From a virus, in IMG/VR virus record IMGVR_UViG_3300037235_000271, positions 1 through 47,249 of that record: a stretch of DNA of 47,249 nt; one strand, given 5' to 3'. Positions 17,305 through 24,148 of the stretch are shown piece by piece (position 1 is the first letter of the stretch; each line of letters begins with the position of its first letter). The notes under the pieces are model-generated. The model saw nothing but the letters and a program-made list of their open reading frames with translations. It was not told where the DNA came from and searched no databases. The translations under genes were made by a program, and so were the position numbers.

Positions 17305-17642
17305 TGGGTAGTCCTGTCAAAGGCCGGGCGGACTATTGGTCTCCAGATGATTGGGATGCAATCTGCTCCATGTGCGGTCGGAAGCGCAAAGCATCTACCA
17401 TGGTGCGGAATTGGCAAGGTCAGTATCGCTGTTTCGAGCATAATGAGCCGAGGCAGCCTCAGGATTATGCCAGGGGAATTCCTGAGAGAATTGGCTCGCC
17501 CTGGGCTCAGCCTCCGGTGGATTTATTAGTGAATGTCTGCGCACTTCAAGATCGAATGTCGATTCCGGGCTATGCCCTCCCTGGCTGCACCGTTCCCGGC
17601 ACGCCGTTCAACCCCGGTTGGCTCACGGTTCAAATCCCTTGA
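17304..17642 (+). CDS. Zinc-ribbon protein of late operon
   Basis: The 112-residue protein starts with WSPDDWDAICSMCGRKRKAS, then a strand and RCFEHNEPRQPQDYARGIPER. The CSMC pair with the later C/H residues forms a zinc-ribbon-like knuckle. Similar small phage proteins with C-x2-C, W-x-G-x-x-C and EPRxPQDF-RG blocks occur in structural modules of many phages. The C-terminal 45 residues are Pro/Gly-rich. Function is not known. The start overlaps the previous stop by 1 base. Confidence 0.65.
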   Translation: MGSPVKGRADYWSPDDWDAICSMCGRKRKASTMVRNWQGQYRCFEHNEPRQPQDYARGIPERIGSPWAQPPVDLLVNVCALQDRMSIPGYALPGCTVPGTPFNPGWLTVQIP

Positions 17643-17651
17643 GGTAGTCTC

Positions 17652-18260
17652 ATGTCCCTGTTTAACTTCATCGACAAGGTCGGGCCGACGGTACCAGCGA
17701 GCTATTACAACGCTCTTGACTTCATCCGCAACGCGATGAGTGCAAGTGCGGGGGGTGTGGTTACCCTCGCGACTACTCAGGACAATCTCGGGCGGGGAAT
17801 AAGTATCTGTCGGACCAAACTCGCTACGACCTCTCGGGCCAGCGTGACCATTCCAGCAAATGATCCGGATCTCAGCTATAATGCCTTTACCATCGGAGCT
17901 ACCTATCATATTGAAGTGCTGATCTATCCCTTCGGCACTACGACGGGGACGCAAGGAATAGATCTCAACCTGAACTACTCTGGTTCCTTCACCGCCGGTA
18001 CCGGCGTTCTAGCCGATGGCCTTGTTAACTCTATGCCTGTCGGCGACGTGTCAGCGACCATAGCCTCCTCTGTCTCTACAATCAAGTTCGGCTTCACCCC
18101 CATCGTCACTATCCAGGGTACAGATATCGTCCGCCTCGAAACCATCTTAATCCCTAACAGTGTTGGCACCTTTGCCCTCGCCTGGTCACAAAATTCCAGC
18201 AGCGCCAACGCGACCAACGTTGGTGTTGGTAGTACAATGACTATAACTCAAGTTAGTTAA
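17652..18260 (+). CDS. Putative minor virion/fibre protein, beta-rich
   Basis: The 202-residue protein has a short helical start (FIDKVGPTVPASYYNALDFI) and then alternating Thr/Ser/Val/Ile strands with FGTTTGTQGIDLNLNYSGSF, a composition typical of small fibre or baseplate-decorating proteins. It has no signal peptide. It lies between the zinc-ribbon gene and the lysis cassette. A role as a spike or fibre component is inferred from composition and position. Confidence 0.5.
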   Translation: MSLFNFIDKVGPTVPASYYNALDFIRNAMSASAGGVVTLATTQDNLGRGISICRTKLATTSRASVTIPANDPDLSYNAFTIGATYHIEVLIYPFGTTTGTQGIDLNLNYSGSFTAGTGVLADGLVNSMPVGDVSATIASSVSTIKFGFTPIVTIQGTDIVRLETILIPNSVGTFALAWSQNSSSANATNVGVGSTMTITQVS

Positions 18261-18285
18261 CTCACATCTATAACCAGAAGGACCT

Positions 18286-18525
18286 ATGAGTGAAGATCTC
18301 CCGCCTCGCTTGGTTGAGAGGATCATTTCTGAAAGGACTGAAAAATCTAGCAATGGTGGCTTTAGCCACCTTAAGGACTTGGTATTCGCGGCTGTGGTCC
18401 TTGCCGCCGGAGCTACGATCTGGGAACAGCAGAGAACAATCGACGATATTAGAACAGACATCGCAGTGCTCAAACTCCACTGTCCCGACCAGCCAGTTAG
18501 GAGGGGATCCAGCCCTGGTAGCTAG
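18286..18525 (+). CDS. Holin/antiholin-like small membrane protein
   Basis: This 79-residue protein has one membrane segment (about 29-45, LKDLVFAAVVLAAGATIW) after a charged N-terminus and before a short amphipathic helix and a basic C-terminus. AAGGA sits 5 bases before the ATG. It opens a cluster with a possible spanin, endolysin and a second small membrane protein, so a holin, antiholin or haemolysin-XhlA-like role is likely. Topology alone cannot separate these options. Confidence 0.55.
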   Translation: MSEDLPPRLVERIISERTEKSSNGGFSHLKDLVFAAVVLAAGATIWEQQRTIDDIRTDIAVLKLHCPDQPVRRGSSPGS

Positions 18526-18604
18526 TTCAAGTCCGATGATATCTGCATCCCCTGGGGCGATCGTGACCAGTGGTCCATCGCATGTGCAAGTTTTGAGAGT
18601 TGAG

Positions 18605-18898
18605 ATGGGAGATAGGTTTTTAATCCTCATGTGCACGATGATCTTAGTCATCGGTGCATGTGGAGTCATAATGGGCTTGAACCTAGCACGGCAGGCTCAG
18701 ATGGAAGAGAAATATGACGATCTTCGTCGGCAGTATAGAATGACGGAGATGAAACTGGATGACTGGACCGTAGTCGCCCACCGGGCGGGGATAGGACTTA
18801 GTGGTGATTATACCCGAGGCCCTCAGGGTAATCCAGAAGACAAGGCTTTTAACATCAAGTCGAAAGGAGAGGTAAATGGGAGCGGGCGGAGTCATTAA
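18605..18898 (+). CDS. Possible inner-membrane spanin (Rz-like)
   Basis: The 97-residue protein has an N-terminal membrane helix (FLILMCTMILVIGACGVIMG) followed by a short coiled coil (ARQAQMEEKYDDLRRQYRMTEMKL) and a polar tail, the layout of an i-spanin that helps fuse the membranes at lysis. GAGAG precedes the ATG; the frame is open upstream to 18290 but that part looks non-coding. The tail contains SGDYTRG, a peptide also at the end of the helicase at 19889-21166, because both overlap the same DNA motif. It overlaps the endolysin start by 23 bases. No separate o-spanin was found. Confidence 0.5.
   Translation: MGDRFLILMCTMILVIGACGVIMGLNLARQAQMEEKYDDLRRQYRMTEMKLDDWTVVAHRAGIGLSGDYTRGPQGNPEDKAFNIKSKGEVNGSGRSH
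18806..18833. promoter_or_regulatory. Palindromic ATACCCG-type box upstream of endolysin
   Basis: GATTATACCCGAGG (18806-18819) is followed by its near mirror image CCTCAGGGTAATC (18821-18833). The first half matches the box GATTATACCCGGGG at 19929-19942. It lies inside the spanin-like gene, 43 bases before the endolysin ATG. No good -35 hexamer is visible, so an operator role is favoured over a promoter. Confidence 0.4.
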
Positions 18899-19322
18899 CG
18901 ACATCATCACCGATGCGGTCGGTACGGCGCTTTTGAGGATATGTAAGGAGGAAGGGTTTCGGAGCAAAAAGTATCCAGATAAATATGGAAATGAGACAAT
19001 TGGCTTTGGGTTCAATATCTCTTCAGGGATCAGTATTTACTCTGCTCGAGCTCTTGCTCGAGCGCAGGTGGAAGAGCTTGATGGGGAGCTGATGAAGCTG
19101 CAATGGTATCAGGGCATCGATGTCATTCGCCGGAGTGTTTGTCTGGACATCGCCTTTAATGAAGGTATGCAGGGATTGCTCAAGTTCCCTCATATGATTT
19201 CTGCCTTGGCACAGGGCGATTGGCCGACCGCCTCGGCGGAGTGCCGGGTGGAGGATTCTAAGCTCAATGAATCTCGCTATGCGCCTCTGCGCAAGCTTTT
19301 GTTGATCGGTGGAGGGCAGTAG
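18876..19322 (+). CDS. Endolysin, T4-type lysozyme (GH24-like)
   Basis: This 148-residue muramidase cleaves the peptidoglycan glycan chain at lysis. The catalytic block reads CKEEGFRSKKYPDKYGNETIGFG; E26, D35 and T41 have the same spacing (9 and 6) as E11, D20 and T26 of T4 lysozyme. A later CLDIAFNEG helix fits the C-terminal lobe. There is no signal peptide, so export depends on a holin, in line with the small membrane proteins on both sides. Confidence 0.85.
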   Translation: MGAGGVINDIITDAVGTALLRICKEEGFRSKKYPDKYGNETIGFGFNISSGISIYSARALARAQVEELDGELMKLQWYQGIDVIRRSVCLDIAFNEGMQGLLKFPHMISALAQGDWPTASAECRVEDSKLNESRYAPLRKLLLIGGGQ

Positions 19323-19373
19323 CCCAGATTGATTGTTTGATTTACTTATCACAGTAGCGTAGGAGTATCTTCG

Positions 19374-19550
19374 ATGAATGCAACAAATACGGGGAAGATC
19401 TTTGGTTGGGCACAGTTTGGATTGAACGTCCTTGGCCAAGCACTCGCGGGTGGTTTACCGGTGAATGCAGGGGGATGGCTGAGCCTCTTGGGCTCCCTCG
19501 CTGCGGCGGTTGGGGTTCACGCGGCATCCAGCACCGACGGGACGAAGTAA
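19374..19550 (+). CDS. Small holin-like protein (58 aa)
   Basis: The short gene starts at an ATG with GTAGGAG 9 bases upstream. It encodes MNATNTGKIFGWAQFGLN, then VLGQALAGGLPVN and WLSLLGSLAAAVGVH, ending in ASSTDGTK. Two short hydrophobic or amphipathic segments and the place just after the endolysin suggest a holin or pinholin-type function. Similar small proteins follow lysozyme genes in other phages. It is the last well-supported plus-strand gene before the convergent early operon. Confidence 0.6.
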   Translation: MNATNTGKIFGWAQFGLNVLGQALAGGLPVNAGGWLSLLGSLAAAVGVHAASSTDGTK

Positions 19551-19553
19551 GTT

Positions 19554-19640
19554 CTGCGTCTAAACCTTGCTCAATGGGCGCTGTTAGGGGGATGCTTAGC
19601 CCTAACAGCGCTCTGTGTCTGGATGGGCTGGTTAGCCTAG
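19554..19640 (+). other. Hydrophobic in-frame extension after holin-like gene; possible micro-ORF
   Basis: Directly after the TAA at 19548-19550 the same frame stays open for 29 codons and encodes a membrane-helix-like peptide (LRLNLAQWALLGGCLALTAL then CVWMGWLA). There is no ATG, GTG or TTG start; a CTG lies at 19554. It could be a stop-readthrough extension, a micro-protein with a rare start, or chance, since a strong hairpin occupies 19578-19611. Confidence 0.25.
19578..19611. terminator. Perfect 12-bp stem hairpin between convergent operons
   Basis: GCGCTGTTAGGG (19578-19589) and CCCTAACAGCGC (19600-19611) pair perfectly around a 10-base loop. It lies between the last late gene and the last early gene, which point at each other. 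There is no strong U-tract on either side, so it may be a bidirectional block to transcription or an RNA-end stabiliser rather than a classical intrinsic terminator. Confidence 0.5.
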
Positions 19641-19892
19641 GATGTGCTTTTCTCCTGGGAGAGGGTTTTCCCCTCCAACTCCTCGCATTCGGTCCCAGGC
19701 AGAGTTAGCCAGTTCAATCACCTTTTCAATCGATTCCAAAACTGCAAAGGCCTGCGGCCCCTGTTGAGTCATGAGGCCGGTCCAGACTGCAGTGACTAGA
19801 GGATTTTCAATATCCTTTGTCACCTGCTTGATGTCGCCGGCTCGGAGGCCGATTGGTGTGCGAGTGGAGGCGAGGGTGAGTTTGATAATCAC
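19632..19892 (-). CDS. Small early protein at end of early operon
   Basis: The 86-residue protein (MIIKLTLASTRTPIGLRAGD...) starts at a GTG that overlaps the helicase stop (GTGA), with AAGGA 10 bases upstream. It has helical segments (GPQAFAVLESIEKVIELANSAW) and no recognised motif. A CCCGGG-type operator pair lies 37-74 bases upstream, inside the end of the helicase gene, which could give separate control. Function is unknown. Confidence 0.55.
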   Translation of the reverse strand: MIIKLTLASTRTPIGLRAGDIKQVTKDIENPLVTAVWTGLMTQQGPQAFAVLESIEKVIELANSAWDRMRGVGGENPLPGEKHILG

Positions 19893-21166
19893 TTTGTGGA
19901 GTCCTTAGTTAGGGGGAGTGATTGTGTTCCCCGGGTATAATCGCCCGACGATCCCCGGGTAGATAACTTGTCTTGTTTACTAATCGCCTTCAGCACAAAG
20001 CCTTCACTCGTATTCTCGAGGGATAAGAGTCTAGCTGATACACAGCCCTTGATCATTCCCTCAAAGTCATTCAGCTTTGTAAAGTGTTGATGCACGAATT
20101 GATAGGCAATGTGGTAAGGTACGCCTTTAGGCTGTAATCTGATATAGTCCAAAAACTTATCCGTCTGAATCGACTGTTCATTTCTCCCTATCTTAGAAAA
20201 AACCATGGGCATATCTGCCTCCAAATCTGTAACCATCTTGTGGGCGATCGCGAGATCGTCAGCGTCAATAACCATCTGGTCTCGCTTGGCGGCCGCCAAC
20301 ACCATGGCTAGCTTGTGTATATGAGTCTGTTTCCTCGCAAGATATCCTCCAAACCTCTCATCAGAAAGACCCTCTGGTCGATGGGTGTAGTGATATTGGT
20401 ACCAGGTCGTTCCCCAAGTAATTGCATCTGAAGATAAGGCGTACGGCCCAGAAAGTTCACTTGCAATATGGCATAGGTCTTGGACCAGCGCTTCGCGCTG
20501 AATGAGGATATCTTTTGGAACAGAGAGGGAAGGATAGGCGACATACTTGGCCTTTTTATCAGTATAGATGAATAGACATCGGGAGGTGAATCCGCCTCCG
20601 ATGATATATTCAGGGAAGTTACCCGCGATCCACGACGGAGTCGTGCAGGCAACCATGTTGATCCAGGGGTTTTCCACCACATCGTTTCCAGAGTCCTTTG
20701 TGACCTTTTTAAACGCACCTTGCTTTGAGTCCCAGAGAGTGACCAACAGGTCAATCATATCCCGATCCTCAGGATTGACCAGATTTCCGAACTCAGAGGA
20801 TTCAAGCGTAAGTGCACACTGAACATGCCATTCTCCATTAACCTCAAACTGTTCGCACGAGGCTGCGAAAGCAGAGACGAGTGCCTGCCAAGTAACAACG
20901 TCAGGGCCGAAGTTGACCCCAGGCACTTTTCGTAGAAGGTCCATTGCGATTGCTACTGTTGTAGATTTGGAAACGATGCCAGGAGGGGCTACGAATATGA
21001 TGTAGTGGTTTGCAAACCACTTGAAATAAGCCATGTCAATCCAGACTCGGCGGCGAAGCGCCCCTGCAATCGCTGAGACTCCAGCCCAAAAGTGCATGTG
21101 AGAGGGGGCTTCACTGAAGCCGGAATAGTTGATATAGGCCTGAAGCCAGTCATTATGGTTTCTCAT
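19889..21166 (-). CDS. DUF3987-like replicative helicase / primase-helicase
   Basis: The 425-residue protein resembles phage P-loop helicases of the DUF3987 (YfjI-like) group. It opens with a short N-terminal block (SEAPSHMHFWAGVSAIAGAL) followed by YIIFVAPPGIVSKSTT (residues 56-70, Walker-A-like with SKST), a strand LTLESSEFG as Walker B, then CTTPSWIAG and GGGFTSRCLFIY, which resemble sensor and arginine motifs. No zinc-binding primase domain is present. It follows the polymerase in the early operon and probably unwinds DNA at the fork. Its last codons overlap an operator-like DNA motif and encode SGDYTRG. Confidence 0.65.
   Translation of the reverse strand: MRNHNDWLQAYINYSGFSEAPSHMHFWAGVSAIAGALRRRVWIDMAYFKWFANHYIIFVAPPGIVSKSTTVAIAMDLLRKVPGVNFGPDVVTWQALVSAFAASCEQFEVNGEWHVQCALTLESSEFGNLVNPEDRDMIDLLVTLWDSKQGAFKKVTKDSGNDVVENPWINMVACTTPSWIAGNFPEYIIGGGFTSRCLFIYTDKKAKYVAYPSLSVPKDILIQREALVQDLCHIASELSGPYALSSDAITWGTTWYQYHYTHRPEGLSDERFGGYLARKQTHIHKLAMVLAAAKRDQMVIDADDLAIAHKMVTDLEADMPMVFSKIGRNEQSIQTDKFLDYIRLQPKGVPYHIAYQFVHQHFTKLNDFEGMIKGCVSARLLSLENTSEGFVLKAISKQDKLSTRGSSGDYTRGTQSLPLTKDSTK
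19929..19966 (-). promoter_or_regulatory. CCCGGG-type operator pair before last early gene
   Basis: Read on the minus strand, TTATCTACCCGGGGAT (19966-19951) is followed by GATTATACCCGGGG (19942-19929), with cores 24 bases apart as at 7715-7749. GATTAT or ATTATA could act as a -10 box, but the -35 position (TATCTA) is poor. The pair lies within the helicase 3' end and upstream of the gene ending at 19632. Confidence 0.5.
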
Positions 21167-21182
21167 AGGAGGACTTAGGCAA

Positions 21183-21437
21183 TTAAACAGGTCCGTAGAC
21201 AGTTATAGTTCTTTTCTCAGGACTTACTTCCTGGCATTCTATCTCATCAGGTTCATATTCATATGGAGCTTGATTTTGATATTCAGTAGCCCCTCGTTCA
21301 AAACGGGTTCGATAGAACTTGCCTTGATGTTTGAATATTACTTCATACACAATAACCCATCTACGATGGTCTATTATTGTTTCAGATATTTCTTCATCGA
21401 AAGCTTTTTCTGCCAAGAAATTTTTAGGGAATTTCAT
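21183..21437 (-). CDS. Small conserved-looking early protein
   Basis: The 84-residue acidic protein (MKFPKNFLAEKAFDEEISET...) has a central RRWVIVYEVIFKHQGKFYRTRFERGATEYQ strand pair and an ending YEYEPDEIECQEV followed by TITVYGPV. This matches a group of small phage proteins with WWxxYExVFxYxGKFYRT and ECxEVEP elements. The ATG at 21437 lies directly after the polymerase stop with GGGGAG upstream; an upstream TTG at 21479 is less likely. It sits between polymerase and helicase. Function is unknown. Confidence 0.65.
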   Translation of the reverse strand: MKFPKNFLAEKAFDEEISETIIDHRRWVIVYEVIFKHQGKFYRTRFERGATEYQNQAPYEYEPDEIECQEVSPEKRTITVYGPV

Positions 21438-21438
21438 C

Positions 21439-23979
21439 TCAGCAATCTCCCCAGGAGGTTTCTGACCATTTGAATCCAACGGGTATTATCAGTGGATCAT
21501 CATAAGGAATCGTGATTTGTGCAGCGGTTTTGAGCCTTGGCTTCCACTCTTCGAGCTCACTTGTGGAGGTTTGAAAGCAGAGCGAATCATGGACCTGCAT
21601 CAGCACCTCCACCCCCATTGAGTCAAAGGCCTCCCAGATCTTATTGATCACATTAGACACAGTGGACTGGGGAATCCAGGCTACCGCTTCCGCCAAAATA
21701 CTATCGAGTCGATCGAAAATATACCAGCGATAGCCAAATTTGTTCTCCACATATTGTCTACGGCTAATCTGATTCTCAATCCTTTTGTGCCATCGGAGGA
21801 TTCCAGGGTGAGCTCCAAACCAGAGTCTTTGAGCTCGGTCAATTTCGTGAATTGTTCGGCCGGTGTGAGCTGCCATAGTGGGTGGTTTTCCGCAATAATT
21901 AGTTCCGTGGCAAAATACTTTGGCGAATTCCCGAGTGAGCTTCTTAGGCCCTCTATGATCTCGGTATCGAGGGTGGGACTCCACAAGTTCCTCGAGCGGA
22001 GGAGGTTCCTGACGGTCAAGAACAAACGCGTTAAGTAAATGGATATCCGCCCCCATTCGCATCGCGGCTTTGAGCATTTCATCTTCAGCCTCCCAAACTA
22101 CTACCTGCAGGTCCGCCCGATCCAGATCCATATCGCAAAAAGTATAGCCTGGGTCAGGAACAAACATAGAGCGAAGATTAGGAAGTGCGTATGCTGCCCC
22201 AATTTCGTTGAAATTTCCCCTAGCCTTAGCCTTACCAGCTGACTTAGACTTGTCACTCGGGACGGCCTGAAGATTGGCTCCGCTTCCAAAGGCATTTTCA
22301 CTAGACGAAAGGCGGTAGGTCTTAGGTGCTGATTTGCCAGACTCAGATCCCCCGATGTTATAAGCACATCGCATGCGACCATCAGTGTCGAGAGCCTTGC
22401 ATAGGAAATTGGATAGGAAGATCCCGAGAGTTCGAATGTCAGATATACAATTGATGACGGGTCGAAGAAGGGGCTCTCGATGAGCAATTTTCTGCAGGGC
22501 TTCGTCGTTGAGAGTGACATGACCGGGTTTGCCTTTTTTTGCCCGAGTTTTGATAGTATCTTGGTGAAGGTCTTCGTAAAAGAGCTGCTTCATCTGCTTA
22601 GGCGAGCGAGGGTTGAGCGAGTGGCCAAGGATCTGTTTGAGAGTTTCCTCTCGGAATGAGACTTGTTCCTTTACTTCAGCTATGAGTTCATCCCGCCGGC
22701 GGGTGTCAATGCGGACTCCGCGTATCATAGTCCGCAGGACGGGATAGAACATTCGCTGTTGAGCCGCGTGAACGGCTTCGAGGCCATAGCGTTTTGACGC
22801 TTCGATCTCAACCTGAGCGACTTCGTCGGTGTAGACACAGTCTTCACAGTTATAATACCACCCTCGGTCTTCATCATTCCCGCCAGCGTTGAATTCTTTC
22901 CCTTCATTTTTCCAGTAGAAATAGTACTTACAATAAATCGAAGCTTGGTAAGCTAGGGCCTTAGGCTGATCGCTGAATAGCGAGTGCTGGGAAATTATCG
23001 TGTCCTGGGTTACTCTGGGGATGAATCTCCAGTGACGGTAGGTATATTGGCAATCGTAGAGCAGGTTCTGCCCGATGACCTGGACCAGAGGATGTGTAAG
23101 GAGGAGATAGAGAAGGTATATAATAATGGATTCTTGCTCAAGATCCCAGTAACCTTTAGGGTCAGCCCTGGACATGAACGGAATACAGAGTGCTTCAAGA
23201 GGATTCCATGAGATTCCAGCGCACGCAATATGGCCTACTCGAGTTTCGAGATCGAAACTGATTCGTAGGGATTCACCAGAGGTGAGTCGATCTATAAGCC
23301 GATGGAGGATAGAGTAACAGAGCTCAAATGTCGGGCGGATATGGAAGTTCCAGAGAGGCTTGGGATATGGTGAGCCGTCGCGGAACTGGACGGCCCGGCG
23401 AAGGTCGTTGATGACCGCCGGGCGAAAGGACCATTCGCGAAGAACCGCGGCGGGATGGATAGTGGGGATGAGCTTGTATTTTTTACTCCCAACAAGACAG
23501 GTCATCATCGATCCCCGCCAGTCAGTTATCCCCCACTGACCAGTAAGAGCCCAGAGAGGAGTATTGCCGAGGGCGATGATAATGTTAGGGTTGAGCTGGG
23601 AGATCTCTTGGTAGAGAAGGTATAGTCCTTGGTGAAAGGTTGGTGAGATGTGTCGGTTGTGGAAGGGGGTGAAGCCTGGAGGAACCTTGGTCTTGTTTTC
23701 ATAGATATGAAGTGACATGTCATCGTATGGAGGATGCTCCCGCACGACGTTGGTGAGGAAACATTCGCCCTTGGTCCAGTCCATTCCATAGCGATTGAGC
23801 TGGGAGTACCAGACCTGTTGGCCAGGAATGATACCAGACTTGCTTAGCATCTTGCCAAGTTCCATACCAGAGGCACCGACGAAGGACTGGCCGATAAGGT
23901 CCTCACCAGCTCCGGGAGCTTCGCCCACGATCATGATCTTAGCATTTCTCGGGCCAACCGGCGGGACGAGGTTAGGCAT
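21439..23979 (-). CDS. UDG - 3'-5' exonuclease - family A DNA polymerase fusion
   Basis: The 846-residue protein joins three modules. Residues 1-200 look like a family-4-type uracil-DNA glycosylase (GEAPGAGED at 19-27, FVGASGMELGKML, GNTPLWALTG, HPAAVLR at 175-181). Residues from about 235 carry a DnaQ/Pol I-like exonuclease (FDLET at 242-246, GQNLLYDCQY). The C-terminal half is a family A polymerase: motif A DMDLDRADLQ (Glu replaced by Asp), motif B REFAKVFCHGTNYCG and motif C QVHDSLCFQ with HD at 797-798. It is the phage replicase. The fused glycosylase suggests uracil excision or sensing during synthesis. Confidence 0.85.
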   Translation of the reverse strand: MPNLVPPVGPRNAKIMIVGEAPGAGEDLIGQSFVGASGMELGKMLSKSGIIPGQQVWYSQLNRYGMDWTKGECFLTNVVREHPPYDDMSLHIYENKTKVPPGFTPFHNRHISPTFHQGLYLLYQEISQLNPNIIIALGNTPLWALTGQWGITDWRGSMMTCLVGSKKYKLIPTIHPAAVLREWSFRPAVINDLRRAVQFRDGSPYPKPLWNFHIRPTFELCYSILHRLIDRLTSGESLRISFDLETRVGHIACAGISWNPLEALCIPFMSRADPKGYWDLEQESIIIYLLYLLLTHPLVQVIGQNLLYDCQYTYRHWRFIPRVTQDTIISQHSLFSDQPKALAYQASIYCKYYFYWKNEGKEFNAGGNDEDRGWYYNCEDCVYTDEVAQVEIEASKRYGLEAVHAAQQRMFYPVLRTMIRGVRIDTRRRDELIAEVKEQVSFREETLKQILGHSLNPRSPKQMKQLFYEDLHQDTIKTRAKKGKPGHVTLNDEALQKIAHREPLLRPVINCISDIRTLGIFLSNFLCKALDTDGRMRCAYNIGGSESGKSAPKTYRLSSSENAFGSGANLQAVPSDKSKSAGKAKARGNFNEIGAAYALPNLRSMFVPDPGYTFCDMDLDRADLQVVVWEAEDEMLKAAMRMGADIHLLNAFVLDRQEPPPLEELVESHPRYRDHRGPKKLTREFAKVFCHGTNYCGKPPTMAAHTGRTIHEIDRAQRLWFGAHPGILRWHKRIENQISRRQYVENKFGYRWYIFDRLDSILAEAVAWIPQSTVSNVINKIWEAFDSMGVEVLMQVHDSLCFQTSTSELEEWKPRLKTAAQITIPYDDPLIIPVGFKWSETSWGDC

Positions 23980-24148
23980 GGGAGTGGGTCCTGAGCCAGA
24001 TGAGCATCTGTCTTGATGCCTCGGCGTCGGTAACGACTTTAGCCTCCCGGCGGAGGCGATAGAGTTGTTGGCGAAGCACCTTGCACTCTAAGCACTCCCC
24101 CTTTGCATTCCGCCGGGAGTGCTTTTTACACTTGTTGAATGGAGTCAT
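23972..24148 (-). CDS. Small zinc-knuckle protein (58 aa)
   Basis: This short gene fills the gap between methyltransferase and polymerase. It encodes MTPFNKCKKHSRRNAKGECL, then ECKVLRQQLYRLRREAK and a C-terminal helix. C7, H10, C19 and C22 could hold zinc (CxxH...CxxC). The ATG overlaps the methyltransferase stop (ATGA) and the 3' end overlaps the polymerase start by 8 bases, so it is coupled on both sides. A replication accessory role is possible but not shown. Confidence 0.6.
   Translation of the reverse strand: MTPFNKCKKHSRRNAKGECLECKVLRQQLYRLRREAKVVTDAEASRQMLIWLRTHSHA

Noticed and set aside
17615-17650. tRNA T-arm-like string (GGTTCAAATCC)
   Set aside because: The flanking bases do not pair into a T stem and no acceptor, D or anticodon arm is present; it is the 3' end of a coding region.
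19406-19708. 100-codon plus-strand frame over holin-like gene and convergent region
   Set aside because: It conflicts with the holin-like gene and with the end of the early operon, and has no ribosome binding site.
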